Shown: positions 1-14,643 of the stretch, in pieces
Numbering within the stretch: position 1 is the first letter of the stretch
How the letters are laid out: every line of letters begins with the position of its first letter
Assembly: GCA_008931825.1 (NCBI GenBank)
Contig: QXVZ01011589.1
Coordinates: forward strand, 1 to 42,464
Direction: 5' to 3'
DNA: 42,464 bases
Source of the DNA: Phallusia fumigata
Taxonomy: Eukaryota > Chordata > Ascidiacea > Phlebobranchia > Ascidiidae
Made by a program: the position numbers and the translations under genes
The notes under the pieces: generated by a model
Told to the model about the DNA's origin: nothing
The model's input: the letters and a program-made list of their open reading frames with translations, nothing else
Database searches by the model: none

Positions 1-3000
1 GTCAAAGATTTCTGTTATGTTCATGGTAAAAAATTTTTTATTTGTTGGGTAATCATGGTATTCCTCCAAGACTGGTTGTTTGAGATTCTCTACTATCATC
101 TGTGCTTAAAATATTTTGCTTAAATTGATTACTCGAAGCCAAGTATACACTGAAAGCTATGGCTGCACAAAGCCTGTGTGAAAATCTGCTACAAGAGTTG
201 AGTTGAGTTTATTTCGCTTGGTGAATGAAAAACAGAGCGACACAGTAACACTAAATCAATCACCAGGCCAAAATAAGCAGCGCAACGTTAAGAGGGCACA
301 ATTGGTGTGTCGAGGGTGAACACGATGCAGCTACACCGTAAGTTGTCCATGCAACAAGAGCTTTGGTTGACTGCATAGACTGTATTAGATAAATTCATGT
401 AAACATGCAGAGTTGTGCTTATACCAACCACTGTGCACTATTTGTGTTAGGAAATGCACCATAATTTAGGAAAGTTAGGAAACCTGTTGATGTGTGCAAA
501 GTTATATCTGCTTTTGCAAAAAAAACAGTAGCTCGCAATTGTAGTTGACAGTCGCACAACACCAAATCTCAGGGAAGCCTGCTGTAGTAAAATAAAATTA
601 TACAATGTTGTATTCCAGGTGAATTTCAACTTCACAGTGCACAGAAGTTTCTCAAAGAGTTGATGAAAATATTTGATGACGTCATTTTGCCTCTCCATGG
701 CCTTGTTCATGTTCAGTTTGTTCTTTTTTACATTTGCAGTTTTAAACAGGTAAGCACAACCAAGACAATATTTATCAAAAAAATACATCATAAGTTTGCT
801 TATCAGTGTTTAGTGTTCCAAAGAATATTATTTTCATAATTCTGGGGATAAATGGTTTGGCCCCACACTAACAAATCCAAACTTCAATATATTACTGATG
901 GTGACATTAGTAAGTGAAGATGCAGTTAAGCAATGAAGTGTGTCATTTTTAACCACATTAAGCCCAGTATACTTAAAAGTTTTAGGAAATGTATTATATA
1001 TTTAATTTTCCCAACTATTGGCTGTGAACATATTTTTTTAAATTTTTTGCCCAGAATTTAATTTTAAAATTTCCTTCAACTGAAGAGTGCTTAAATTTGT
1101 TTTAGAGTTTTTGTGACACATTTATTGGACACTGTTGGAGAAAAGTTATTGATCCAAATATCCCAGCAGTGCTGCGTCAAGCCTCAGTTTGTTACATCGC
1201 AAGCCTCATTGCAAGGGCAAAGTTTGTTAAACTCCGGTAAGTTGTAATTGCCACTTGAGGCAGTATTGAACTATTTACTTATTATTGCCTGCAGTCTACA
1301 AAAACATAACTTGGAACCTTGTCTTGCAAGGCATTTGCAAATTGTTTCAGACAAATTTGTATTTGGGTGATTCACTTGACACTTTGTAGCATAATTGAAT
1401 GGATTTGCTGAGTTTTACATGAAAAAATGGTCCAACATGAACTGAATAGGCAGCAAATAAAAAATATTACACTGTCAGCAGAAGTGGATACTATGGATCA
1501 ATATTATGTATACTTTGCACCCTAACCCCCAGTAAGGTGTTGTGCAAGATTATCATGTGATAGTATATTTGATTACTCAGCATGAAACATGAGGAGAGGC
1601 CTATTTGTAACGTAGATGCGACCAAAGTCCGCACACATTGGAAAAAAATCCATGTAATATTGTTTTGTAAACTGTTTTAAATGTAAATGGATGTTGGTTT
1701 CTTTTTTAAAGATATGAAGTTTTAATTCAAAGCTTTAGCATTTCAATGGAATTTTATTGTCACAAATCTTTACTGAAGGTGTTAAAATTAAACTGTCCCT
1801 TACACTGTTTTCTCCATTGAAAGTGCATGTTAGTAAGCTTGTCCATGTTTGTAAAAAGGCCATTACCAACTTTTAACTATGTCAGAGTTGCTCAAATATC
1901 ATGCAAGTCTACTTTGAACGCCAAACACCGATTTGTCACGAAATTCCTTCAAACTATTTTGCGAAGTCACCCCCAGTTTGCACTTCCGGCAAAGTGTCAA
2001 TTGACGTCACAATATCACGTGACATGTCACGCGCTCCCAAACTTTAATTTGTCCTCGTTCCTAGATCCGCTACCGCCTGCCTCGATACGATGGTGACGTG
2101 GTGTCACGATTACGTCACAAAGTGTGCCGACAACACCGCGTACGATTTCTATTCGTGTGACATCGCGCGTCATTCGGCGTTCTACAGCGTCTGCCAGGCA
2201 ATCTTCTACATCCTCGTGTTTCGTCATAAAGAGATACTTGACACAAAACAAGGTGAAGCACTGATTATTTTCATGGGGATGGCAGCAGTGTTTCCAAAAA
2301 TATTTCAAGACTTGAAATTGGGCGTCATTTGAAATGACTGGGTATTAAGAAGTCACAGAGGCGATTGTGACGTCACTTTATGTTTTGTTCAGGTCACAAT
2401 TACATGATGGGCTTGAATCTTCACCATTTAATCACTTCTCCACTGAACCCGCTCAAAGCCTGTTTGTCGTCGGTTGTTTCAATGTTCACGTCAACAATGA
2501 GGTAAAATTAACTTGGTAGTAGAAGCACAGATCAGAAAGAGGATCTTTTCGTTCACGAAACAACCTAGTCTGATCAAAAGATATTGTGATTTTGAGCAAA
2601 CCTAAAACGTAAACATGTCAAGCAAATATAATGTTTTTCTCTCCAAGCTTGATGCCCGGAGTGTGTAGCGTTACTTTTACTCTCTTCGCGAGATGCCGTA
2701 AGTTTAACCGCCCGAATAAAACCGAGATTGGCAGAACATTCCCGTTCGATTTAGAACAGTGGTTCTCATCATGGGCGTCAGCGCTCACTGTAGCATTTAG
2801 CATTAATCATTAAGGGGGCGCTGGGGAAAAATGGGCACTTAAAACGAAATGACAAGACAAAATTTGTCATATCTCCTAAATGTTGATAGTCTGATTGCAT
2901 TGCATCAGCCTCAACCGTCGCAATGATACCGTCCGTAAAAAGCGTGTAGGTATTTGTCTATACAGAGGTAAACGATCAAATCATCTAGCTCTGCAAATGG

Positions 3001-5514
3001 CGGTACAAGAAAAAAAAGGTTAAGGTTGTAAAACTTTAAGCTCCGCAACCGCGTCTGGAACCTTTGCTTTAATCGTTTCCTTCTGTTCCCATTCCAGAAT
3101 TCACCAAATTCTTTATTGCGACACAATCGTGGAACGCAATAACCGCGTCATACTTCCGGTTGTCGGCAATACGTCATCGTCGCTTGGCAACCCAAACCCC
3201 CTGGAGAGTTTCTTTCCCTTCGACCCGTACCTGCTGAAACGGTAGGACGCTGTTTTTGTGAATAAGACTTATGTGTTTGTGATCTAACAAAATTGTTTAA
3301 TGTCGTTTCCTTGATTGAAGCATGTAATCTGATTTTCTTCATACTTGTAATTGTGTCAGAATACTTCCTAAACGTTGTATGGCCGACAAATAATTTACCA
3401 AGTTTTGTGCATTTGCATGGATATCAATTCAATCATTGCTACTAATAAATACCATAGGCAATTGAAGTTTTTATTTCATCACGAAAACATGGGAATATTA
3501 GTTTTTTGTTGGGTCGTTTCTTTGATCCCAATTCGTAAAGTATCATTGTAAAACTAAACTTTATACAAAATTTGAACCTTTAACGTTTTTGTCTTTGAAT
3601 TAAGTGAAACGACCCAGAATACGGACTGTGTTTTACAGTGGCCGAAGCGACCACCTTGATTTATTTACTGCACGTTTACTCTGCACGTTAATGCCCAATC
3701 GGGTCTAAGGAAATGACAACGCAACTATAAGCATCTGACTCACAGGCATTCGGAAATAACATTACCACTCATTAGCTAGTGTTGTTTTCTGCCACTTATG
3801 CATAACTTGTTTATTACCCACAACAGTTCGTCTGTATACATCGATGACCTCTACACCACGTGGGAAGGTCGAGTACCCCATAGTGAAGATGCTGTCGAGG
3901 ACGTGAGTAATGGTTTTGTTATGAAATTCGTTACGCTTGTCCTGATTGTCACCAAGTCTGTTGTTTGTATTTTCCATATGATCAGGTGATGCGTGGCGCT
4001 TTTTGTTTTTGCTCATGCAGCACCTACTGAATCCAGAATGAAATTTGTCAGTCGTATTGTTGCGAAGGCGAACGGGGCTTTGTCCTGTTAAAGTTTTCAG
4101 CCTTATCTTTTTTCAGTGTAAATATTTGTCTTAATTAGAGACGAACGTTGGGTTTACTTACGTTCATGTTTACCTGAAACGGGTTCTGAGCTAGCTTCTT
4201 GCACCTTTTCATGTCAAGTTGCTTGGAAAACGTTTTCGAAAATCCTTAAAAAAGATCCTTGCCTGGTTAGTGTTTCAACGGTTTATTTTTAAAAAACGTG
4301 AAGACTGCAGGAAGCGCTCTCGAAACTGCACGGAAGTCCCCCTAATTCTAAAACCAGTTTCAAACTGCACGGAAGTCCCCCTAATTCTAAAACCAACTTT
4401 GAAACGACAGTTTGGTCAAAGATAACAGGAACTAATTGCAACTTAAGTAAGACCACCACCCACACACATAAATTCGCTTCCCTTCCAGCTAAGGGGAAAA
4501 TCCAGTGCAAACAATGGTGTCTTGAGTGCGTCTACTCTAATGTTTGCCAACGATATAATCGAACGCTGCAAACATGCGTGGGTTGTGTAGGCGACCCCTC
4601 CCCCGCAAAACTTGTGTAATTTCCCACGGAAGTTTAGTTCCGTTGACTTCTTCGGGTCTGGTGATGCTGCGACGTTCGTTCGTACAAGTACGACAGAGAG
4701 TGACTGTCCCGGAAATACAAGGCCTTGCTTTGCTAAAAAAGCATTTGTTGAACAGTTGTTGCTTGCTGTCGAAAGTATTTTCGGCACAACCGCTGCCAAA
4801 GTTGCACGCCAGAGTTACATAACTTGACATGTGACATGTGACTTTTCTTTTTTGCACGGTCTCACGGTAAAGTCACAAGACCTGATCCGACATTTTGCAA
4901 GGCGACTTTAGGTTTCGTAACCAAGGCACGTGCAAATGAAAAGCGCGTTTTTTTCAAATATTCTGCCAGGATGGCGTGATTGGCGTCTTTGTCGTCTCTC
5001 TTTCGTACAAACTTATAAATTGTTTAGTATGTCAGGATTTTTTCTAAATACTGTCACAACTAGTTAAATGTCATGAGTTTAAAGGTCACCCTAACACAAG
5101 CCTCGAAATTTGAGAAAACAGTCCCAAATGCTGACGTCTTTTTGAGTTTCCTGGAACTTTGCTTTTAAGTGTTTGGTTTCTATCCTTTTTTAGTTTGTCT
5201 GATTTTTGCATTTTCAGGAACTGACAATGCCGATTTAGGCAAAATATATATATTCCTTACGTATTATACCGACTGATTCTGTCAGCATTTGAGACAGTTC
5301 TCTCAAATTTCGAGATTTTTACTAATTTGTACAGTGATCGTTGGTAAACATGGCGACTGTTGTGGGTTTAGATATTGTCTATCCAGGACATTCTTATTTC
5401 TAACACAAGCCTGTTTTGCAGGACGATGAGGAATTAATAGGCTCGCTTTCCAAGTCGTTATCTTCGCCTCTTGCACCCGGATTTTCGCAACTCATGTCCA
5501 CGACACCGTTCTAA
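1..5514 (+). CDS. RRN3: RRN3 / TIF-IA, RNA polymerase I-specific initiation factor (partial, 3' half)
   Basis: Exons: <1-25, 619-749, 1106-1236, 2065-2252, 2393-2501, 3098-3241, 3827-3902, 5422-5514. All introns are GT-AG and phases agree, giving 298 residues and a TAA stop. Landmarks shared with animal RRN3, in order: VKDFCYV, ILPLHGLVHVQFVLFYICSF, DPNIPAVLRQ with YIASLIARAKF, HSAFYSVCQAIFYILVFRHK, LNPLKACLSSVV, YCDTIVERNNR, FFPFDP and a final DDEEL acidic patch. The family bridges RNA polymerase I and promoter-bound SL1/TIF-IB in the nucleolus and is a target of growth signalling. The acidic tail after the tryptophan in TTWEG is shorter than in the human protein as I recall it. The N-terminal half lies left of the window. 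The cathepsin L gene follows on the same strand about 1.5 kb downstream. Identification is secure; exon edges were set by eye. Confidence 0.92.
195..269 (-). repeat. Dispersed repeat with AATAAA-like and CTCAA-repeat end (copy 1)
   Basis: Lies in the first RRN3 intron of the window. On the plus strand it begins GAGTTGAGTTGAGTTTATTTC and ends with CAATCACCAGGCC. A related copy lies at 27034-27107 in a SART1 intron. Read on the minus strand, each ends in AAATAAA followed by CTCAA units, like the simple-repeat tails of LINEs and SINEs. No target-site duplication was seen and the full element length is unknown. Confidence 0.6.
4322..4399. repeat. Two-copy tandem repeat, 39-bp unit
   Basis: Inside the large RRN3 intron 3903-5421. 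Two adjacent units share AAACTGCACGGAAGTCCCCC and the following AATTCTAAAACC, differing only near the unit edges. This looks like a recent local tandem duplication with no sign of function. Confidence 0.9.
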
Positions 5515-6989
5515 GCTGCATGCAGTCGTGCAATAATCGCCCCCCTCATCCGAAAGACAAACACTGCACCCCATGCTGTCCACACAATTAGCAGTTGGAT
5601 AATCCCCTACAGAGGTTGAGACCTTGCACTTAATGTAGGTCACCAGCTGCAACTCGATGTTACCTGCTGCGTTCGAGACTTTTGTAATTGATCTAATTAT
5701 GGCGACAAACTCTACTGGAGAGGATTAGGTTGCTTTGTTTGCAATTTCGGCCGTCTTAAGCCCATCCAGGCAATAGCACCATTTAAAATAGGTTATCTAT
5801 TTGGATGATTTAATTGTTTTTGTGCTTTTGGGGTGTTTCTTTGACGTCACAGTTTGATGACATCATCAGGCTTTCAAGGAAACGTTTTTAGTTTACAAAC
5901 GTGTTTTTTTTACGATAACAATCTATTGCTTTATTCGTTGCTAGGTTTTTTCCAGTATTTGTTTGTGAATTTCGTCTACCTGTCACGTAATGGATGTATG
6001 AAAATTACATCACTGCGTTCTTGATTTAAAATATTCTTTCGCGTTTTGAAGTCTTTGTTCGGAACAAACTTTTCTGTTTCCCTAACAGCCATTCGGAGCG
6101 GCAAGCAATAGTAGGGCAAAATCACAGTAAACGCTGAACTGTAATTTGTAAATTGCTTGATGCCCAAGTGAACAGCCAGTTGCCATGAGTAAGTTGGTTT
6201 AAAGGATTTCATGTATTTGTTGCGTTTGATATCTTGGTGCTGGAAAACGTAAACTGCCGTTTCAGAAAACTACTTCATTTATTTATCGTGCCATGTCGCT
6301 GCAAGCATGCCAACATTGTGTTGATTTCGTTGGTACGCAATAGTGAATAAACTTGTGAGGAAAACCAACGTTGCAAAATTCTTAAGGCGTGACTAGGCAA
6401 ATAACTTACGCAAGTCAAGGAAGGAAATATCGCTGAGTCATCCAACAACAAGGTCCGGTGACCTCAAAAATGACAAGAAGTTCTGTTTTAATTCGTAAGT
6501 TCGACAGGATCGTGTTTTTCAACACTCCTTTGTTTATGTTTTGCAATAAGAAATCAAACGATTTTTTATTGTTTTACGAGCAGCAAAGCGCTTTGATGTT
6601 TAATTGCTTTCCGTGCCAGAATAGTGACGATGTGTTTCGTCACAAAGGAACAAACGCAATTCCCGGGTTGTGAAGTGTTGTGCAGCTATTGCGTGGCGGC
6701 GAGATAAAAAAGAGAAACGAAAAAGACGTGTTGGTGCAGAGAGATGAAGAAAAGAGATGGACAAAAACAAAAGACCAGCTCGCGACCCTTTTTTCTACGG
6801 TGACGTCATATTGCCTAGTCATATGACTGCGGCGTAGGTTGCCAGCCAAACAAAGAAGCGTTGGTTTGTGGAAAGCAGTGCGGATGTTGGTGTTTACGGT
6901 TAATCGGCTGAGTTGTTATTTATGCTCGTCAGCCTCTTGTTAAATATGCTCTGTTTTGCACATTTTAGCAGTTTTTAGGCCTTTAAACA
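5515..6989. other. RRN3 to cathepsin L intergenic region
   Basis: No gene was recognised. It should hold the RRN3 3' UTR and the cathepsin L promoter. Two copies of the palindrome TGACGTCA occur at 5842-5849 and 6801-6808, the second about 200 bases before the cathepsin L start. Short ORFs here resemble nothing known. Confidence 0.6.
6346..6351 (+). promoter_or_regulatory. Candidate polyadenylation signal for RRN3
   Basis: An AATAAA on the RRN3 strand about 830 bases after its stop codon. It is the clearest one I saw before the cathepsin L gene, but the resulting 3' UTR would be long, so the assignment is weak. Confidence 0.3.
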
Positions 6990-7008
6990 TTGTTTTTACA
7001 CTGTACAG
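6990..7008 (+). promoter_or_regulatory. Splice acceptor just upstream of the cathepsin L start codon
   Basis: A T-rich tract ending in ACAG at 7008 lies five bases before the ATG. It could accept a trans-spliced leader or end a 5'-UTR intron. The sequence alone does not distinguish these. Confidence 0.5.
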
Positions 7009-7013
7009 TCAAA

Positions 7014-9587
<2,574 letters not shown>

Positions 9588-9624
9588 TGATAAACTGTGT
9601 CCAATTTTATCAGTTTTAAGTGAT

Positions 9625-9630
9625 TTTATT
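9625..9630 (-). promoter_or_regulatory. Candidate polyadenylation signal of the ELAV-like gene
   Basis: AATAAA on the minus strand, about 355 bases past the ELAV-like stop. Another lies near 9848-9853. Either one places the ELAV-like 3' end inside the cathepsin L 3' UTR. Confidence 0.45.
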
Positions 9631-9952
9631 GTCCTAATTTTTGTAACTTAACTGATATGGTTGATTGTGCACTTTTTATGTTGTCTCATGTATTTACAAA
9701 ACACAACCTCTCTTACTGGCTACACAACAGCACAGGGAAATTGTTTCCGCTGACACAATAGTTTTGTTAAAATGATGTGTCTGCAGTTTTGTACATTTCT
9801 AAGCGTGGTGATCATTCCATACATAGCTCCAAATGCCTTCCTCAATGTTTATTACGTGCGCTGTTTGGTGCGTTGTAAAAAGTTCAGTATTCGCTACAAT
9901 TTAGCAAATGTGTGGGGGGACTGAATCCCATGTCACAATGCCACGGTCATAC

Positions 9953-9958
9953 AATAAA
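9953..9958 (+). promoter_or_regulatory. Polyadenylation signal of cathepsin L
   Basis: AATAAA about 365 bases after the cathepsin L stop codon, and only about 25 bases from the stop codon of the ELAV-like gene on the other strand. Confidence 0.7.
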
Positions 9959-9981
9959 ACATCAGTACAGTCGAAGTGTGT

Positions 9982-12900
9982 TTATGTCTTCAACGACACT
10001 TGCAGGTTGCGTCCCTCATACGAGTAGTTGTTCATGTACGCTACAGCATTGCATGCTTCTTGCTGAGTCGAAAAAGTGATAAAGCCGTAACCTTTTCCTG
10101 TTCCTTTGGCTTGGTCGAAAATCACATTCACTTTCTAGATATTGAAGACCGTACGATTTATTTGAAAGGTAGGTGGTTAGCATCTCAGAAATGCACTGTT
10201 TTTTCATATTTTTAAGGTCTGCAGAAGTGCATCTAACAGACGGAACACATTGGCCTTTTTATAACATCTATTTTTGAACTAACTAGGCAGACTGGTAAAG
10301 CTACAAGGAAACACAGGTTACACCAAAGTTGAATTTTAAACAGCCTTTTGGATTTCCGTAGGTGGTGTTGTATTTAAGTTAGCCAGGCTCATTGACATTT
10401 ATACCATTAATCAATTGACAGCTTAACCTTAACAATACAAAAGTATTAAATATTCTCACCGTGATTGTTCCGCAAGTTTTAAACAATTCCCAGAGCTGTT
10501 GCTCTGTTGTTGTTGGTCCGATCCCATACACAAATACAATGCTGGACTGTGGCGGTGTCATATTGGGAGTCATATTAGCCATGTTGTTGAATTGATAAGA
10601 GTTTGTGTTAGGGAATTGGGAAGTAGTCTGGGTATTATACTGTGAAGGGTCATTGTACACTCCATAACCCATGTTTTGTGCAGTACTGGAGAAAATTAGT
10701 TAGGATGAGTAAATTTAAGCAAGTAAGTTAAGGTATTCTGCAAAAACAAATTGTGTCGGTTCAAAAGTTGACAAAAACTTACTAGTTTGATGCCATTGGG
10801 GAAAATCTGCCTCTTCCACCACGAAACCCAGGCCCCCGCATTGGACCACCACCAACAGGATTCATGTCCCCACCCATGTTATTGTACGTGTTGTTATTCA
10901 TCCACATATTTTTCGGGTTGGCCTGCTGAGAAGTAAGATGTGATTAACACACCAGTACCATCAATTAGACTGGACTTTCTTATTCTGTTTTTGGTGCTTT
11001 TTAGATCACATGACTTAAACATCAGTTGGAAAGGTGTCAGTTTTCATACACTCAGTTGTGGGTGATCTATTTTTTTCTTTTTTGATGCTGGTGCAGTGCT
11101 AGTTATTGTGCCAAAATATTTTTATTGTTGAAGTACTAAAAATTGTAAGCAAAACACTTTTGTAATAGTATTCACTGCATTTTTATGTTTCCAGTCTGTA
11201 AACCATTTCTTGAAACTGGTTTAAGAACGATGAGAATTCTTCAACCGCACCATTGGAGTGTGTACCATTCAATGATGCATTGTAAAGTTATTTCTCCTTG
11301 TTGCCACAAATATCGATCTTTAGCAAATTTTTGTTTGTGTGAAATGGCAAAACAATAAATTTAGTCAAGTCAATCTGCACCATTTGAGGAAACAACTTTA
11401 CTAGATCTGTATTGAGTGAAAAGGTTGTAACTTACTTGTTGTTGATTAAGTGGAGACTTCAGAAATGCTTGTGGCGGTGGCTTTTGTTGGTCTCTTGCAA
11501 ACCGAATGTTCAGTAAAGCTGTACAGCCCTCTGCAAAAGCTCTACCATTCAACCCCTAAAAATTAAACAATAAATTGTCCAATGTTTTTAATTGAGTTAA
11601 TAAATCCTGCTGAATTTTCTTCACAGGGGTTCTTAAACTGTATGTGTCTAGGAGTTTCATTAAAAGCAACGAACTGCCAATCTGTTACTTGTTTCTTTCA
11701 AAACTGTATAAATATAAATTATATTGAAATCCAGATGTTTAAATCTATTTGATTTTACCTCAATAGCAGCAACTGCTTCATCTCTGCACGAAAAAAGGAT
11801 AAATCCAATTCCTTGACAAACCCCAGTGAACTTATCCTTAACCAACCGAGCCTGAACAATAGTTCCTGCACAAAAAAGTGTTATTTGTTTATTGGATTTT
11901 GTCCTCATTGCTACTCAGTTTTCTTTTTCAATTATCTGAGGTTTATGACTGTGATGTGTATGGTTGGGTATTAGATAGCACACAGCATAACAAGTGCTCT
12001 CTGCCCTTGCTTATAAAGCGTCCTTATAACAGTCATTTCTATAATCTTGGAGGTGTGCATCATTTTGTGTGTTTTAGATCAACACATTTGCATTCAGTTT
12101 ATGTTTTGTAACAGTTTTTTAAAGGCTCAAGTAATAACATATTAGAGGCCACTCACCAAATGGACTGAACTTTGTTTTCAACAAGTCCTCTGTAATGTCA
12201 TTTGGCAAACCACAAACATAAAGATTAATATTCTTTGTTTGCACCCCAGATGGTTTAGAGTAGTCAACTTTGATGGTTTTGTTGTACAACTTGTGTTTGT
12301 TTAATTGCTGAATTGCCTTTGCAGCATCATCACAAGTCTCATAATCAACAAAACCATATCCATAACTGAAAACAATATCATAGGCTTGATTGAAGTATCT
12401 TTAAACTAATAACATTTTCCATAATTAGTCCCAAACAATAAGTGGATAAAACATCAATAATAGACACACATAAAGTCCGTTTTGCTTGGGTTCTAATCAT
12501 GATGAAGAAAAAAAATGGCATGGATCTATGTGCTTAACACCTTGTTTGTGTGATATAACACATTACGAAGTTAGTATACAAGCAAAATAAATGAAATGAA
12601 GTACCTGTACCCACTAGATCGGTCCCTAATTATCCTGGCTGACTTTACTGATCCCATTCCCAGGAAAAGTTGATAAAACTCAGAATCTGTTAGACATTGT
12701 GGGAGATAGTTTATAATCAGGTTGGTTCTTGGGTCTTTTTGCTGGTTGCACTGCCATCGTAACCACAAATCAATCCAGTCCTGTGTAGGCAAAAATAGTT
12801 CATTATACTTCAGTTTTTGGTCATTTCGAAAAACTATGTAATTAAGGAATGAAGTGTGAGATACTGGTAAAAGCAGATAAATTGTAAAGCAAAATTTTGA

Positions 12901-13287
12901 AAAACAGTGTATAAATGCTAAAATATTGCCAGAAAAACTGTAAATGATACTGTGCACAAAACATTTTTGTTCTGTACAAAAAAATTGTGCATTAGTGTTC
13001 CGAAAAAACCCAGAAAGAAACAAAAAATAAGTTTGAGTATTTGACTGTACAACTGGTGAAAAAAACAATCAGAAAAAATAAAAAAATAAAATATATAAAA
13101 CTCACGAAAATACAAGAAAAATTTCTCGGAAAAACAAAAAAAGTCTTGTAGGCCTCTCACAATGTGATGATATCTTATAAATCCTGCAAAAACAAGTATG
13201 CTGTGTACTATGTTTACAAAAAAATTACTGCTACTAAACATTAACCTAAGTTTCAAAAAATTATTAAATTCTAAATCAATTTACCAT
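9982..13287 (-). CDS. ELAVL: ELAV/Hu-like RNA-binding protein, three RRMs
   Basis: Exons in transcript order: 13287-13285 (possible start-codon-only exon), 12780-12605, 12365-12157, 11865-11759, 11555-11436, 10925 or 10922-10783, 10685-10460, 10134-9982; about 378 residues. RRM1 (about 20-95) has LIINYL and YGYGFVDY as RNP2 and RNP1. RRM2 (about 106-182) has NLYVCGL and QGIGFILF. The linker is rich in Asn, Met, Gly and Arg and carries an RGGRGR stretch and several MTP units. RRM3 (about 300-378) has IVFVYGI and GKGYGFITF and ends in LQVSLKT, close to the LQVSFKT ending of vertebrate Hu proteins. The family binds AU- or U-rich 3' UTRs and controls splicing and mRNA stability. The first exon is inferred; everything after it is well supported. 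Confidence 0.92.
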
Positions 13288-14480
13288 TTTTTTTCAGTTC
13301 CAGGAAAGAAATGTTCGTTTTTAATCTAAAGTTCCTTTTTGCTGAAATTTGTGACAACTGTGTTAGGAATTCAATTGACTGTCAATCACATTCCTTGGTA
13401 ACTATCGTATTTTGCAAACTGTAACTTTTTTAACAGTCCGAAATGCGAAATATTATCGTTTCGTTTTTTTGACCACGTTTTGGTTTGCACAAAAATTACG
13501 TTAAGTGCGAGGGAAAAAACAACAATTTCGTTTACAGAAACGTTATTTATAAAGTTGCAACAACACGGTTTACCAACTTAATTCTAATTTTCAGATATAC
13601 AAGCAAAAACGACGCACAAAATTATACGAAAACACATTTGCAGCTTCTTCTTGAAATGCTTCAATAAACACCAAACAGCAAAGCGCATCCATTTTTCAAT
13701 AGAAATCATGCGGTTCCTGTATTTTCATAGAATACTTTTGTCATTAATCTATAGTATCGACAATGACAAAACATCGATATTTTGTGTTATTTAGAGACAA
13801 AATGCATTACATTTTTTGGGAAAAATTTTTTTTTAATTTTGACCATCCACTAAATATTCATTTGGTATCATCAAGAAATCAAGTTGTTGTACAAACCGTT
13901 CAAAGTAAACCCGAAAGAAACAAAATCCAAGAAAGTCTGGGAACAAAAATTACAAAGTTTTTTTTAATGTTTCAAAATCTTACTTTTATTCCTTCTGCAG
14001 TAAGCAAAGAGAAGAACAACCCAGCAGACGGGCGCGGGTGTAGTGGTAAGTGCAAACGCATTAGATTTTTGTTCATAATATTCCAAGTGCCCGGAATTAT
14101 ACTAGTTGTTCGTGTTTTGTGTTGGGAATTAAGAATTTACAGTTTTCTTTTATTGTGCGTGTCAGGAAACTTATGTAGGCAGCTGTCCGATCTGCCAACC
14201 TGGTTGTAGTGGGGATTATTTTCTTGTCATTGCCTTTTTCGTGTGTCTTTTGTGCCACGTGTTTTAGTGCTTTACAAGGTTTTGTGTTTTTGCTTTCTGG
14301 TTAATCGTTAATAGTGGAATTGTTGATTCGTTAACGTTGTCGAGTAATAAAGAGTCAAATCACTATTCGGTTAGAACAGTGCGAGTCAAACAGATAGTTA
14401 AAGAACAACCAAACCGACGCCAGGCTTATCGGACAATCATCTTCTGAACGACTAGGAATTGCCTATATCTGACCGCTTAA
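13288..14480. other. Upstream region of the ELAV-like gene
   Basis: This AT-rich stretch should contain the ELAV-like promoter and 5' UTR. A 148-codon ORF at 13763-14209 on the plus strand has low-complexity sequence and matches nothing I recognise. No tRNA, rRNA or other RNA gene was seen. Confidence 0.5.
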
Positions 14481-14643
14481 CCTCCAACCCCCCAACACGT
14501 AGGGGCAAGCACTTGCCCCCTCCTGGAAATCCAAAAAATATACTTTTTTGATTATATCTATCCATCAAAAAATCTAATGAATGAAAAAGTATGCATGTGT
14601 TAAGATTTGCCCCCTCTCAGAAAATGTTCTGCCGGCGCCCATG
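14481..14643. mobile_element. Possible hAT-type DNA transposon remnant
   Basis: Holds a near-palindrome at 14502-14519 (GGGGCAAG, two bases, CTTGCCCC) and two TTGCCCCCTC blocks about 100 bases apart. Read on the minus strand, the right end begins CATGGGCGCCGGCAGAA, which resembles hAT inverted-repeat termini of the CAGGGGCGG type. No target-site duplication was found, so this is only suggestive. Confidence 0.3.

Noticed and set aside
4820-4842. Tandem ACATGTGAC units in an RRN3 intron
   Set aside because: Only two short units; no sign of function.
5458-5652. Cys-rich minus-strand ORF opposite the RRN3 last exon
   Set aside because: It is the antisense shadow of the RRN3 terminal exon and adjoining 3' UTR, with no signal peptide or splice context.
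13763-14209. 148-codon ORF and the following CPICQPGCSG-like reading frame
   Set aside because: Low-complexity AT-rich start, no recognisable domain and no matching splice context. An LTR-like look to the 14.2-14.4 kb sequence was also considered, but no second copy or paired end was found.
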